Shown: one piece after another, positions 23,895 through 35,779 of the stretch
Layout of the letters: every line of letters starts with the position of its first letter
Position numbering within the stretch: the first letter of the stretch is position 1
Notes under the pieces: generated by a model
What the model was told of the DNA's origin: nothing
The model's input: only the letters and a program-made list of their open reading frames with translations
Database searches by the model: none
Position numbers and translations under genes: made by a program
Assembly: GCA_019787685.1 (NCBI GenBank)
Contig: JAHNUO010000011.1
Span: 1,364,001-1,428,000 of the forward strand
Direction: 5' to 3'
Source of the DNA: Chiua virens
Lineage: Eukaryota > Basidiomycota > Agaricomycetes > Boletales > Boletaceae
DNA: 64,000 nt

Positions 23895-26800
23895 GAATGG
23901 ACCGCGATTGGTTGATGAATGCTTATTCCTACCGCGCTTTCTCTCCTTATCGCTATTTCATCACGCCATCGAATTCGGCGCCGTATCGTTGTTACAGGAT
24001 CAGGGTCAACCCGACCCGTGTACTTTATCTTGTACCCACTACTCATCGCATCTCCGCGCACTTACAGCAGTATAGATAGACGAATTCCTCATTGTTCGTC
24101 TTTTTTTATATTTTATTTCCAGATCCCCTTCCGTGTCGACCCAGCAGCCCTGGGAGAAGAGCGAAGGGCGAGAACCGGATCACCCTGATACTCGTCTCTG
24201 ACAGGATCCATTCCCCAACAGAACGAGCGAGAAAGCGAACCAGGGAAAGCGGACATCTCCGTCCATCCCGTCCATATCATCGCTTGCGGAACGCAGAGAT
24301 TAGATTTCCGATGTCGGCATCATCGCCTCATCATTGGGCGTCGGATTATGGCCGCTGCGGAACTGCGCTGTCGTTGGTGTTCCCCACTGTCGACATGGTC
24401 ACCCGCAACGAGACACGAGCAACAAAACGATCTTGTTTTATTTTGTGGTGGCTGGTATGTATATGGAACTAGCCGTTCTGCTGCTTGGCACCACACATGC
24501 GACTCTGATCGCGATCTTGACACGCGCGCATGATAACATGTAGAGGAGGAAGTTGGACGAGCGAGTCATGTCCGAGACAATTATATCGTGGCTTACAGCC
24601 GTATGGTGCCTACCTCGTATCCCTCGTTTCACCAAGTGGTGTGATTTATATCGGCGGCGTCGCCGAGGGTCTCGCAAGTTTTTCGGACGCGACTCTTATC
24701 GGTGGCCGTGCAAACGGACACGGACGAAAGGAACGGTGCTATACCGTGTCGTCGAAATCCGAGTGTTATCACTGCAGAATACCAGCCGTTTACGGACCCG
24801 GTGATGTCCTTCCGCGCACCTTTCCGCAGGCTTCCTATCAGCGAGCCAGTTACTACGATAGCGACGTGATTCCGAGTCGTCCGTGGACGTCTCACGTCGT
24901 TCACCCAAACGACAGAATGTGTGTTGTCACCATCGCATAACAGCGGATGATCACCGACATCGATCAAAGGTCGTATACACTTAGCCTTGGCATGACATGT
25001 CCCTGGTTGTCCGTGACGAAGAGCTGTGTATCATGACGAGCGTTAACACATCATAGACGGCGGGTCAACTCGGACCAATTTGAGATATTTTCGCGAAAAA
25101 GGACATTGACGGACGACAAGGGGGGTCTGTTGCAAGGGTGTATCTGTATTAACCGATCTGGAGCTCCGTATTATGGTCATCGACGGCGTCTTCGAGATAA
25201 ATGAACCACTGTTTCATAGCAGGGTACGTACTGAACTTGAACCCTTGATGGAAGCCCTCTTTTGGTATAGTTTCTGTGAATTAGCAGCGGGTGTAGAGTA
25301 CTGTTCAAATGTATCAGAAGCTGTGAGTGGCAGGTACAAAGAACGAAGGTCTCAAGAGCAACTCTCACGCCACGCCTGACATGTCTGTCAAATTTTTGAA
25401 AAAAAAAAAAGGTCAGGAGGGAAAATGATGCAGAAAATGATGCTATACTAGGTACCCTACTCTTAGAACGGCAGACGAGAAAGAAATATTATCAAACGTG
25501 GTCTAGCCAAGGACCGCAAAGCCATCATGTCATCCCTCTTTTTTTTCCACGCATTGGGACCCATTTCTACCGACACACTTCCAATGTCTCCGCGATCACT
25601 TTCAGAAAAACGAGTTGCAGAGAAGATAGAAGCGCTGGTGTTCACGGTTTGAAACGACGGATAACGCCGATAACGCCTTCAAATGAACATATTCATTCTT
25701 CTTCCACATTCAGGGGCGTCTGAATCTCTTCTTTTCCCGAGACGAGACAGAACCCCTGGCAGCCACTGCGCACGCGTTCGTGCCACACCAGGGGAAGAAC
25801 GGCCATCTCCGTCCACCTGCACGTCGCGGAGCCAGAGATGAGTTTTAGACAAGACGTGATAACATCTCATCATCATATCACTGCGCCCTCCGTAGCACGT
25901 TTGAACTGTCGCCCATGTGTGACCTCGCGTTTTGAAATGGAACGCGTTGGAAAATGGAACGCACCATTGAATAGGTCGGGAAAACGCGATATCCGCGTTG
26001 TGATGCCCGCGGTGATCGCCCTGTGAGGTATTCGTATTTTGCTTTTTAAAATTCGACTGACGAGGTGAGATGGCAGTTCAATCCATTGTTGGCGCAGCGA
26101 CGCGATGAGGTGGTGTTCGTACGCCCGATCTAGTTTTGGTGCTTACCCTTTGCAGGTGCTCAGCACCCCCGGGATCGCAGGCGCTCCGAGTCCCTCTTGT
26201 GAACTGTCGCTGGGAGGCCATGCATCCACATGTCATCGTGGATCATGATCGCATGCCGTTATGAGAAACGTGTCATCGACAGAGTTGGACGAGCGAGTCG
26301 GATTGCGAATCGGATGCAATCACGTTGAATCGAGCAGGTGGTTCGTCATGATTGGTTCCAGATCGACCTCCAAATCGTCGGAAAGCCTGCTGGCAGTGGT
26401 GCCCGTGTCTTTATTTCGAACCCGGTTCGCGTTTCCGCAGACTCCCTATCGCAGAAGGATAAACAACCCCGCAGCATTTTTGTCTCCGCCGAGAACTTGA
26501 ACACATGACCATTGAGATTGTCAGGAACGAGAAGGGCGATCTCCCCAGGTAGAATTTGCAAACGAGACGAAGGCGTAACGAGCGTGGACTCTGAAGTAGC
26601 GATAACGGCTGCAATAATGGAGGGCGTAATAGTGGAATACTTGGAGTGTTCACTTACCGTGACAGGTACCCATACTTACTTAGGACACACGTGCATGATA
26701 TCATTAACACCACTGACATGTGTGTAACGACCTACACTGCATGTTCCCAGAACCTTCTCTCGAAGAGAAGAAGCAAATGAAAGAATCGGTGTTGATAAGC

Positions 26801-27148
26801 TACGCACTAAATGAATACATAGAGATATGTCCGGAATGGATCAACGTGTGACTAGGTACTGGATTCAGGACAGCTTGCTGTAACCCACGGTATACAGCCT
26901 CGCCGCCCGATTTTTCGGCAAGGGAAGCCTTCCTGAACGTCTGCAACAACGTCATGAATAATGACATGCTGGAAACTGGGAGTACTTGGTACAAACACAT
27001 TCGCTCAACCACATAATTAACCAATATTGAACCGTCCAAACCGGTATTAGATGGAATCGAAGACGGAACGCGAAGCAAAACAGCCTAGATAAAGAAAAAA
27101 GTTTGACCAGAACCAGGGTCCATAATTATAACGAGCACGGCCCCCACC
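23895..27148. other. Intergenic, no confident gene
   Basis: Only short open frames, apart from the weak candidate at 26346-26720. An A11 run lies near 25400. Nothing resembling a domain, RNA gene or repeat was recognised. Confidence 0.4.
26346..26720 (-). CDS. Weak hypothetical gene
   Basis: A short hydrophobic N-terminus (MSVVLMISCTCVL) can be joined over an A|GTAAGT...TTGCAG intron to TVIATSESTLVTPSSRLQIL and PGEIALLVPDNLNGHVFKF, about 85 codons in all, before a stop at 26346. The join is in phase and the product could be a small secreted protein. There is no recognised family and coding status is uncertain. Confidence 0.25.
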
Positions 27149-29026
27149 TCAATCTTGTTGGGGTGGTGGCATATCTGGGATTAGATAATGCACAGGACGG
27201 CCGTCGCCAAAGCCATCCATGTCCGGTGGTGTCCCGTTCGTCCCCGTTGCCATTCCTGTTCCGTGAGATTGCGAAGACTCGGCTCCACCCGTGAATGTCG
27301 ACACTGAGTCTGCCTTGGTGGTTTCGAGTAACAACGAAGGATTGAATTGTGGGACAGGTTTTCGGGGTGTACGCCGCGCGACCACGGAGCCGGCACCGTA
27401 TGAAATAGATCGGTTGACGGGTATGGGCGTCACGGGTGAGAGTGGGTATTCTTCCTGGGGTTGGTTGAGTATAGGGGAATGAGGAAGGCGAGTTAGACCT
27501 GGAGAGGGTAGGCTGGGCATGGAGAGGCGGTCGCTACGGCGTCGAGCAGTGGTTTCCATAGAATTGCGAATCCGCTGCGCTTGCTGCTCAAGGTTTTGAT
27601 TGAGACTTTGTGCGGACATGCGCAGAGATGCGGCCCGAGACCGGGAGGCTTCGTTGGCAACCGCAGGAGGGGTCTGGTCAGAGTATAGTGAAGCGCGGCG
27701 GTCGTAATGTGCGGGTGTGTTCAGAACGTCGAAGGGGTTCATTCCGGTCGACGATGCAGGCGAGACGAGCTTTTCCTCCCCCATGACAACGACATCCTCG
27801 TCGGAAGCACCGGGGGTGGTCGTCGCAGAAACCTTCCCACCAGAAATATCCTGAAGTACGGCTCCCGTTGATTCTGAGTGATCATGGAAATTACTGCTGG
27901 CACGCTGACTCGCACTACCTCCTCTTCCCGGTTGAATGCTTGAAGCGGTAGAGTTGAGTGACCCCCACTTTCTTCTCCTGAACCCAACTCCACCGAAGAG
28001 CAATTTTCCTCGTCTACGTGACCTCAAGTATAATCCCGCAAATACAATCAAGGCGACACCGACAATGGCGCCTACAACACCTCCCACAATACTGGCGGTG
28101 TGTGCTGAGTGTGAGGATGAAGGGGACGAACCAGATAATGGTGTTGAAATACCGGTTAAACAAGTGACATCTGTGCCATTCGAAACGAAAAATGGCGCAG
28201 AGCTGCTTCTGAGATTTGGCGAGGTAAGAGCGAGACCCTTTACCTCGTACCAGCCCTGGGTGACATTGACGGGGGACCACGTCCAAGACTGCGCAGAGGT
28301 GTTGGTATCCACCAGCTGGTTCTGAACCACAATGGCCGGGCCTTGCCTTGCCTTGACGCGAGATGAGGCGACAACGTCATCCACACTGAAGCCGACGTTG
28401 GTAATCGACAAGAACAGTTCCGCCTCTTTTCCGCTGTAATTCCACGAGATTAACGCCGAGGTGCACGTTGTCATATTTTGAACGGTGAAATCGAGACTGG
28501 TAGGTGAGGGTGAGGGTGAGGAAGAGGAAGAGGAAGAGGAAGAGGAAGAGGGTTGAAGCGTGGTTGAAGAAGTTCCGGCTGATGAATATGAGGTTGGGGT
28601 CACCGATGATGGTGAATTGGAAGGGGTAGGTGAGGGGGTTGAAATCGCAGTCGAAGATGGCTCGGTGGTCGATGTCGGAGACATTGTTGTCGTACCAGGG
28701 TCGGATGTCGTCGTAGACGTTAGTATAGAAGCTGGGCCGGGGCCTGGGGAAATGGCTTGGGTAGTGGTGAATATAGGACCCTGGCGGCGAGCCTCATGTA
28801 CATAGCTAGCTTCTGTGGCTGTGATCGAGTGCTGCTTTGGGCTGTCAATGTTATTGTTTACTTCGCCACGCAGCGAGGCATGCTGTACCATCATGTCGTG
28901 TCCTACAACACACTCATTCACGAATAAGAAGAAAAAGAAGGGGTGCGACAATTTACCAGTGTACTTCGCCGGCTTCTGAGACGAGACTAGTCGTCCTTGA
29001 GAGCCTGCGAGCTCAAAAGCCCACAT
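27149..29026 (-). CDS. Ser/Thr-rich single-pass membrane protein
   Basis: A 625-codon open frame on the minus strand. After a variable N-terminus comes a Ser/Thr/Pro-rich stretch with low-complexity Ser runs (about residues 90-180). Next is a folded segment with several N-glycosylation sequons and few cysteines (LDFTVQNMTTCTSALISWNY ... SWTWSPVNVTQGWYEVKGL). One membrane helix follows (SIVGGVVGAIVGVALIVFAG) with a basic stop-transfer LRSRRRGK, then a long cytoplasmic tail ending GRPVHYLIPDMPPPQQD. This architecture recurs in basidiomycete cell-surface proteins of unknown role, perhaps wall sensors. No clear signal peptide is visible. A 54-nt intron (28903-28956) with good splice sites lies near the start and contains no stop, so both spliced (607 aa) and retained forms stay in frame. 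Confidence 0.75.
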   Translation of the reverse strand: MWAFELAGSQGRLVSSQKPAKYTGKLSHPFFFFLFVNECVVGHDMMVQHASLRGEVNNNIDSPKQHSITATEASYVHEARRQGPIFTTTQAISPGPGPASILTSTTTSDPGTTTMSPTSTTEPSSTAISTPSPTPSNSPSSVTPTSYSSAGTSSTTLQPSSSSSSSSSSSPSPSPTSLDFTVQNMTTCTSALISWNYSGKEAELFLSITNVGFSVDDVVASSRVKARQGPAIVVQNQLVDTNTSAQSWTWSPVNVTQGWYEVKGLALTSPNLRSSSAPFFVSNGTDVTCLTGISTPLSGSSPSSSHSAHTASIVGGVVGAIVGVALIVFAGLYLRSRRRGKLLFGGVGFRRRKWGSLNSTASSIQPGRGGSASQRASSNFHDHSESTGAVLQDISGGKVSATTTPGASDEDVVVMGEEKLVSPASSTGMNPFDVLNTPAHYDRRASLYSDQTPPAVANEASRSRAASLRMSAQSLNQNLEQQAQRIRNSMETTARRRSDRLSMPSLPSPGLTRLPHSPILNQPQEEYPLSPVTPIPVNRSISYGAGSVVARRTPRKPVPQFNPSLLLETTKADSVSTFTGGAESSQSHGTGMATGTNGTPPDMDGFGDGRPVHYLIPDMPPPQQD

Positions 29027-29570
29027 TGGAAGAGGAACCTGGGGGCAGGGATGTCCTATTGAACAGCGGATGCCAGTGGGCTGGCAGGATGGTGTTTTTC
29101 ACGAGTGGACGAGAGCCGGTTGCTTCACACAAGAACTCTTTTCAAGTCTACACACGTGCCATATCTGCCAGCCAGGTCTCATGGATTCCCATATTTATTA
29201 TTGCAGCTGGCAGTCCAATTGAGGCCAACCGTCGATTGCATTAGCCGCGCTGCCAGGATTGCGGCTCACACACATGAATGGGCTGGTAGCCTGGTTCCCA
29301 GACTATCGCCCATTCCGGAATGCCAGTGGCATGTCAATGCACAGGATACATTGACAATATTAATTCAAGTTGGGTAGCTCTGCTACTATGCGCGAGGATG
29401 CTGTAAATACGGGTCTTACATTGTGAACCATCAGATCCGTCACACGCTAGTGCGTGCGTTAGATTGAAGGAGGTAACCCGTTCCCATCTCATCTCATCTC
29501 CCCCCTTTTCCGCTTCTCTCTCCTACCGACGTTGCATCTCATTTAGGCTCCTATACAATAGTTGTCGCCT

Positions 29571-29643
29571 GGTTCAATGGTCTAGTGGTTATGATTTCTG
29601 TCTTACACACAGAAGGTCCTGAGTTCGACCCTCAGTTGAACCA
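29571..29643 (+). tRNA. tRNA-Val (anticodon UAC)
   Basis: A 73-nt cloverleaf without intron. The acceptor stem GGTTCAA pairs with TTGAACC followed by discriminator A. The D arm contains TAGTGGTTA. The anticodon stem TTCTGT/ACAGAA encloses the loop CTTACAC, so the anticodon is TAC. The T arm is CTGAG-TTCGACC-CTCAG. D-arm (TAGTGGTTA) and T-loop (GTTCGA) match the internal A and B box promoters of RNA polymerase III. Confidence 0.95.
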
Positions 29644-29645
29644 TG

Positions 29646-29655
29646 TTTTTTTTTT
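29646..29655 (+). terminator. RNA polymerase III terminator
   Basis: Ten consecutive T residues start three bases after the tRNA discriminator base, the standard Pol III stop signal. Confidence 0.9.
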
Positions 29656-31252
29656 CTTCCATCAAAATCTGACTTCCGTTGCGGGACCAAGGTGCTGTCC
29701 AGCCCTGTCTCCCATCTTGTGATCAAAATTTGTTTTCTCTGACCGCATTTGAGTACATTTATACTTGCTCCTATAGCAGGGATTATTTAGCTGCGCTGCC
29801 AGCTCTTTATTCCCTCAAAACCTGAAGGGCTGATGGTCCTATAGCCCAAGACACTCGGATGGAAACAAGCCTCGATTCGCTTTACGTCTCTCAATTCCGT
29901 TCCCCTCTTTCACTAAGACATACAAAAAAAGAGTTGACGACGACCATACCATAATTATCGAAAGTCGACATCCGACACCCCGATTATATCAATGATATCT
30001 GCGTCCCCGAAACGCGTTTCAAACGGCGCCACGGAGGAAACTCAGGAACTCGGACTCGTCAACACAAGCATTTCTGTCAAGAGCCTACGCAGAGTGGCGG
30101 CGCGGCCGGGGTTGCGCTAATATTGCGACGAGAGCACATGGAACCCCGTCCATCCATTCACTGTGATAGGCACCGCCGTGAAATATATAAATCCATGACG
30201 ATGGGCGTTAACAACCCTGGTCCCACCTGGGCCCGGTACTACTGTACATGGTAGTTTAACCCGTCTGAGCCAGCTCATCGTTTGTGACACGTCCACGCGC
30301 CTACAGGTCCAAGCGAGCACCGACGTCCGACCAAGTAAGTCCGACGATCCGAGTCTGTCTCATCGTTTCGTCCGAGACGTTTGACCGCGGGGGATCGCCT
30401 GAACGGCGATGTGGTAACTTGGGTGTGTCAGAGTATGTTCTATGCATTCGTCTCTTGCCCCATAGGTCAATACATGACGAGAAACGGACCCGTCGTCACC
30501 GGACTTTTTTCTCCCTTGACTCATGCATCTAATTTGAAATGGTGAAACCCTAGATGTTCGATATGCCATGTCTCCGTTTCCGTCTTTGTCTCAACTTGGG
30601 TTTAACCCCGTATGAAGGGACGACGCATGTGTATCCATGTAAATACTGGGGTACCCGTCACGAACAATTCCGGACGTAAATCCTGGAGGGTCGGATCCCG
30701 TCCCCGTGCCTCGGCTCCCCGAGTCCTAACCCCATATGCAAGTGCGCGATGCCCGCAAAAATTGTCACCTACAAATATGACCTTTTCTTTCAGTACCATT
30801 TCAGGATTCGAGTTTCATGGAATTTGCGAGGTTTGGAGTTAAGTCATTCAAATATGTTCGCATGGGTTTATATATCCGCAGTAATGATCATCATTCGTGA
30901 TCCGTCGTTCTCACTCTCATGTCTTACTGAATTCTTGATAATAAAGTGTCAACCCTCAGCATGGTCGGGGTCAAAAATAGATCTGGCGATAATAAGCCAT
31001 CGCTCGCGCTGGTTTGTCTCGGGGGAAAGCATTGATTTATGGGCTGTAGATAAGGTAGGGATATCATCGTATGAGATGCACGAACGACATTAAATCCAGC
31101 AACAGGAGCTTCATGTGCATGTCTTCGAGCACCATGCCTGCGCAAGATGGGCGGGCGGCCAAGGAAGGAGAGAAAGTAAGAAAAATGGCGGCACGGAAAA
31201 ACAGGGATGGTCATAAAAGTCATGAAGCGCGCTTTCGCCCGCCGATAGTGCT
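29656..31252. other. Intergenic, no supported gene
   Basis: Short open frames only, no motif. The last 150 bases probably contain the 3' end of the oxysterol-binding protein gene on the minus strand. Confidence 0.4.
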
Positions 31253-33116
31253 CTATATCGTATCTGGAGAACATTCACGAAGCTCCTCTTCCACGGCTTT
31301 GCGACCTTCTTCTGTAAGGGTGGGTATGCCAAGACTGAAATCCTTCTCAAAGTACGCGGGTATAAACCTGGGGAGCGCGTCGGATTCAATAAATTGCCAA
31401 TACACGTTATTCCATGACTTACTCCTCGCCCTTTCGTGTCCGTTCGCTGGCTTCATCACGTTGCCTTTGCTCGAGCGCAAGCTTGTACTTGGTCGCGTCG
31501 CCGTACTCCTTGCTGAGGAGCTTGGAAGTGACATTCTCCCACAGCTTTCGGCTTTCATTAGGAAACTGCTTCTCGAGGGGACGTACAACTTTTGGGACGA
31601 CCTGTATCTTCTCTAGGTCTACGAGGGTGTGGAACTCCGACGTCAATGGAACAGACACATCAGAACCCGATGGGTTACGTCGCCACCGGATATGGTTTCG
31701 CCAACAACCATCGAAGAAGGCAACGACACGAGATTGAGGAACATGTTTAACCTTTGTCCACTTCCTCGTGTTCCGTTTCGTCTTCGTCATACGTGTGGAT
31801 AACGCCTTCGACGAGGAAATGGGCTCGCCCAAGCCATGACTGCATCCATGGTGCGACCATATTAGAAGTAAGCGCCTCCGATCAAGCAATCGACTGACCT
31901 CTTCCTTGTACTCGATCACGGCACGGTAACTTTCCTCACCCTTCCCGCCAGTACACGTAATAATCGTCGAATCCGCGACCGTAACGTAGAAACTACCTCT
32001 TAAAATCCCATTCACGCCCGCGACAGGGTGTGTAATGTGGTATTCCTCTCCTTCTCCAGGACCACCGTTAATGTTGATGAAAATCCCTTTGTTATACGAG
32101 CCTGGCGTGACGCGGACTGTCGTACCCGATATTTTTGCAGAGATCTGGTCGATCCCTCGCATCTCGATGGAGCGCGCGGGACAAATAGCATAGTAGGCAG
32201 ATACAGGTGGGTGGTGGGATACTTGTTCGGTGATATACACTACACGGTGAACATCCGCGTCACCGAGGGAGAGACTCGATATGCGTCCGGCAAGGTCAGC
32301 GTCGGGGACGTGATGAGGTGAAGTAGGTGCAGTGGAGGGGCTAGCCTTGGCTTTGGAAAGAAGACTGAGACCACTGCGAGTGCTCTTGGAGCTACGTTCG
32401 CTTCGACCACTCTTGACACTCAAGGTCTCCGATGGTAATGCAGTGGTCAGTATCTGCGGGGATGTGTTTGATTGTGTGGTGTGAGTCCCAAGTATTGGGG
32501 GATGCCTTGGATCGGAAGAGTATCGGACAGGAGGGACATCCCAATGTGCGCGGAAGTGCTCTCCGAGGACTGAGTTGTATGGCTTGCACACTTTGCCATG
32601 CTAAACATGCGGGCGTCAAAGCAGACACGAGTGTGATCGATAGTAGTGACTTACAATGAACTTGAGGTCCTTGGTAAACGTGAACCGTACCACAGCAAGC
32701 ATGCGCTCAAAGGCATCATCCGAATCATTGATACTGCAGTGCTATCAGTGGGGCTGACCAGCGTACAACAATGAAGCAAGACGTACGCAGCAAATAAATC
32801 GGGCCGATCCAGATAGTGCCAATACTCCAAGTTTGGCATTGGCTCAAGCAAGGAAGCAGGAAGTGACAAGCGCCTACGTGGAACAGCGTCAGTGGCTCAG
32901 TGGCTGAACCGGGAAAGGTTTGCGCAGCACGCACATCGCAGCGATGTCCTTGACCCCAAGGCATTTTTTGACGAGCTGTACGATCATCTTAAGCTTTCCG
33001 CCTTCGCCAGCCTCTACAGGTTCTTCGGGAACAGAAATGGGAGGGTCAGGTGCATCCTCATCAGCGACGACAGTAGGGTCGACTGTCGGCATGAGATGGT
33101 CCTTGTTGTCAGCCAT
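31253..33116 (-). CDS. Oxysterol-binding protein-related protein with a frameshift
   Basis: Minus-strand exons 32935-33116, 32787-32873, 32655-32733, 31899-32600, 31423-31839 and 31253-31367. The protein starts MADNKDHLMPTVDPTVVADE and carries KFIHGKVCKPYNSVLGEHFR, the signature EQVSHHPPVSAYY, then VEGVIHTYDEDETEHEE, WTKVKHVPQSRVVAFFDG, RPLEKQFPNESRKLWENVT and EEFIPAYFEKDF. It is a short ORP without PH or ankyrin domains, like yeast Osh6/Osh7, which exchange lipids at membrane contacts. The summed coding length is 3n+1. At about 31758-31762 one extra G separates ...ETEHEE from WTKVKH, so the frame breaks there into a stop. No intron can absorb it. Either the gene is broken or there is a one-base sequence error. 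An in-frame ATG also exists at 33137. Confidence 0.8.
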
Positions 33117-33137
33117 GCCGAGCCAGTTGGAATCCAA

Positions 33138-34160
33138 GCTGAATGGGGGATGAAAAGAGAAGGAAAAAGAAGGAGAAAGAAAGGGTTGCGCGTAGACGAG
33201 GCTCCCACAAGGTTGTGGTGTAGTGGGACCCTTCGCTGCACGTGCGAGCTATACAGTCAACGCCCCAGCCTTTACAAAACAGGTATTATAACCGAGCAAG
33301 CCACCAACCTGAACCGAATCTCATCAAAATATATCCTAATCGTTGCTAATGTGTACCAAGGTTCAAACGTTCAAGCTCAAGCTCCACCTGCACCGCAAGG
33401 CTAGGGTTTGTCCAATGCTGCGCTTTTGATGTGGCGTAATTTAACCCTGTAGCAACTCTCTTCGTATTCGGAGTAGGCACCCTTGATGCAATGATAATGG
33501 AAGGAATTCCAGCTCATTAGGCTCCCAGATAAATGCATGATCATCCCTGCTTTGGCCTATACGCCAGGCCATTGACGCTCTCCACACGTAGGTTTGTTAC
33601 CCTCCCGAATTACTGGCAAATTCTCCTTAGTGCCTCGAAGGGCTGAAGTTTATAAAATGATCCGACGTATGGGGGTTCGAGGTAAGATTACGATAAACAT
33701 GTTATTACGTGTTTGCGCGAAAATGGAAAGCTCAAGCTCAAGCCCAATTCGTCGAACAGTGAGCTGAGTACTGAGTACTGAAGGCTTGAGCACCAGTATG
33801 TACTACATATCCGGATAAAATTGATTTGGTATAGAGACTATGTTGAGAGGATGGACTAACCTTATTAGAGTTGCTATCGAACAGTTTATTGAACTATTCA
33901 GGCCAGGGTTACGAACGATTCAGATCATGTTAACCCGTCTCATTTCGAGCACTACAACCTAGTTGCATTAGCCGTATGATATGTAACTTCTAAGTCACTC
34001 AGATTTGTTTGCTCCTTCGCTTTGCGCAGTACATGTCTAAATTTGTACGACTGGCACGTGAGGAGGTCAGCGCCAGCCAAGTCTGTGGCACCGTGCTTCA
34101 TACGGACTCCCTTGTCCGCCTCCACCGGCTTTTTCTTCACTCTTGCTCTTGTCGGTACTG
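33138..34160. other. Intergenic between divergent ORP and NIPA genes
   Basis: About 1 kb shared 5' region of two divergent genes. No coding or repeat structure is recognised beyond short Ala/Ser-biased frames opposite the first ORP exon. Confidence 0.45.
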
Positions 34161-35779
34161 ATGGTAGACGACAAATATATCGGGCTGGCCCTCGCTGTCT
34201 CGAGCTCCATCGCCATAGGAACAAGTTTCATCATTACCAAGAAGGCGAGCCCAATCAATCCCGTGGTTCGCATTTTTGCAAAGCTAATGCATACGTGTCA
34301 CAGGGTCTCACGGATGCCAGTGCACGAAGCTCTTCCTATGGCTCTGCCTCTGATGACTATGCCTATCTTCGGAATCCGACCTGGTGGGCTGGGATATCAA
34401 CCTGTGGGTCCAACCCTCTTGTGTCCTAATTTCTTATATGGAATAGTTTTCTGGTTGTAAACAGTGATATTAGGCGAAAGTGAGTTTCCAGCCGATACAT
34501 GATGAATGGGCACTAAGGTTGAAGTCGCAGTCGCGAACTTTGCTGCCTACACATTTGCACCACCAATATTAGTAACACCGCTGGGTGCATTGAGCGTCCT
34601 CATTGGGTTGGTTCCTTCAATTACACAGCGTTATCAAATTTAACGTAGCACAGTGCAGTACTTGCATCTTTTCTATTGAAGGAAAAACTGGGCCACCTCG
34701 GTCGAACAGGCTGTGCATTATGCTTGATAGGCTCCCTCATCATTGTCTTGCATGCACCACCAGACAAGGAGATTGAAACAGTCGACGAGATCCTCCACTA
34801 TGCTGTACAACCAGGTACGTCGACTGCCTGACGTCTTGACGTACTGTTAATTTGGTGTAGGCTTTATGCTTTACTGCCTTACAGTCTTCATCTTTACTCT
34901 GGTCATGATTTTCAACGCTGTACCTCGCTATGGCCGCTCAACCCCTCTGGTCTACATCTCCATATGTTCTGTGGTCGGTTCCGTGTCTGTCATGGCGATC
35001 AAAGGATTCGGTGTCGCTGTCAAACTCACCTTGAGCGGAAACAATCAATTTACACATCCCAGCACATATGTCTTTGGCATTGTCGTCATGGGCTGTATAG
35101 TAGTGCAGATGAACTACTTTAACAAGGCGCTCGACACCTTCTCCACGAATGTGTATGTTCTCGAATCTGCTTCCCTTCTTGCCTTGATGTTCCTTACGCG
35201 CGATCTTTTAGCGTGAACCCAATGTACTATGTGGGCTTTTCCACGGCAACCATCGTGGCATCCCTCATTTTATTCCAAGGTTTCAACACCAGCGGTGGTA
35301 CGAATACGGTGACTTTGCTCGCTGGATTTATCGTCACCTTCCTCGGCGTCCATCTACTTAATCTCTCACGGCAACCCGACGAACCCAAGGGGAATGGACA
35401 CTCTGCGCTAGAAACTGGGCTGATGAACCCGCGTCTGAGCCTTCAAGGCCGTCCATCGCTCGACGGCTGGGCTGGGACATCCGAGCTACGATCCGACGGT
35501 GTCCTCCATTCCGCAAGCCACGGCCGCCGGAGTTCGCTTTACCGCGCCCAGACCAACACGTTGTTAAACGCGTTTGAAGAAGAAGGCGGTATCACCAGTA
35601 TGCCATTATCCCAACTCCGGGAGAGCGAAGAGGAGGGGGTGGAGGACACGGAGGATGACAGCGACGCGGACGAACGGACACGATTACATTTCGAACATCG
35701 TGTACGATCTGGCGTGTCTAGAAGTCATAGCAGTTCGCCGGCGCTGCAGGGCAGTGCTCGAACACCTCGGATGTCTTGA
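34161..35779 (+). CDS. NIPA-type magnesium transporter
   Basis: Seven exons (34161-34244, 34304-34403, 34465-34479, 34531-34606, 34654-34814, 34861-35152, 35212-35779) sum to 1296 nt, 431 residues. The family pattern is clear: YIGLALAVSSSIAIGTSFII, TKKGL, NPTWWAGIST, ANFAAYTFAPPILVTPLGAL, LIGSLIIVLHAPPDKEIETV, YGRSTPLVYISICSVVGSVS and NVVNPMYYVGFSTATIVASL. About nine hydrophobic segments are followed by a hydrophilic Ser/Glu-rich tail of about 130 residues, probably cytoplasmic. NIPA proteins of the DMT superfamily move Mg2+ across plasma or endosomal membranes. The first intron is best read with a GC donor (AAG|GCGAGC), because that gives the conserved ITKKGL. A GT alternative 21 nt downstream would leave a 38-nt intron. 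One exon is only 15 nt. Confidence 0.9.
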
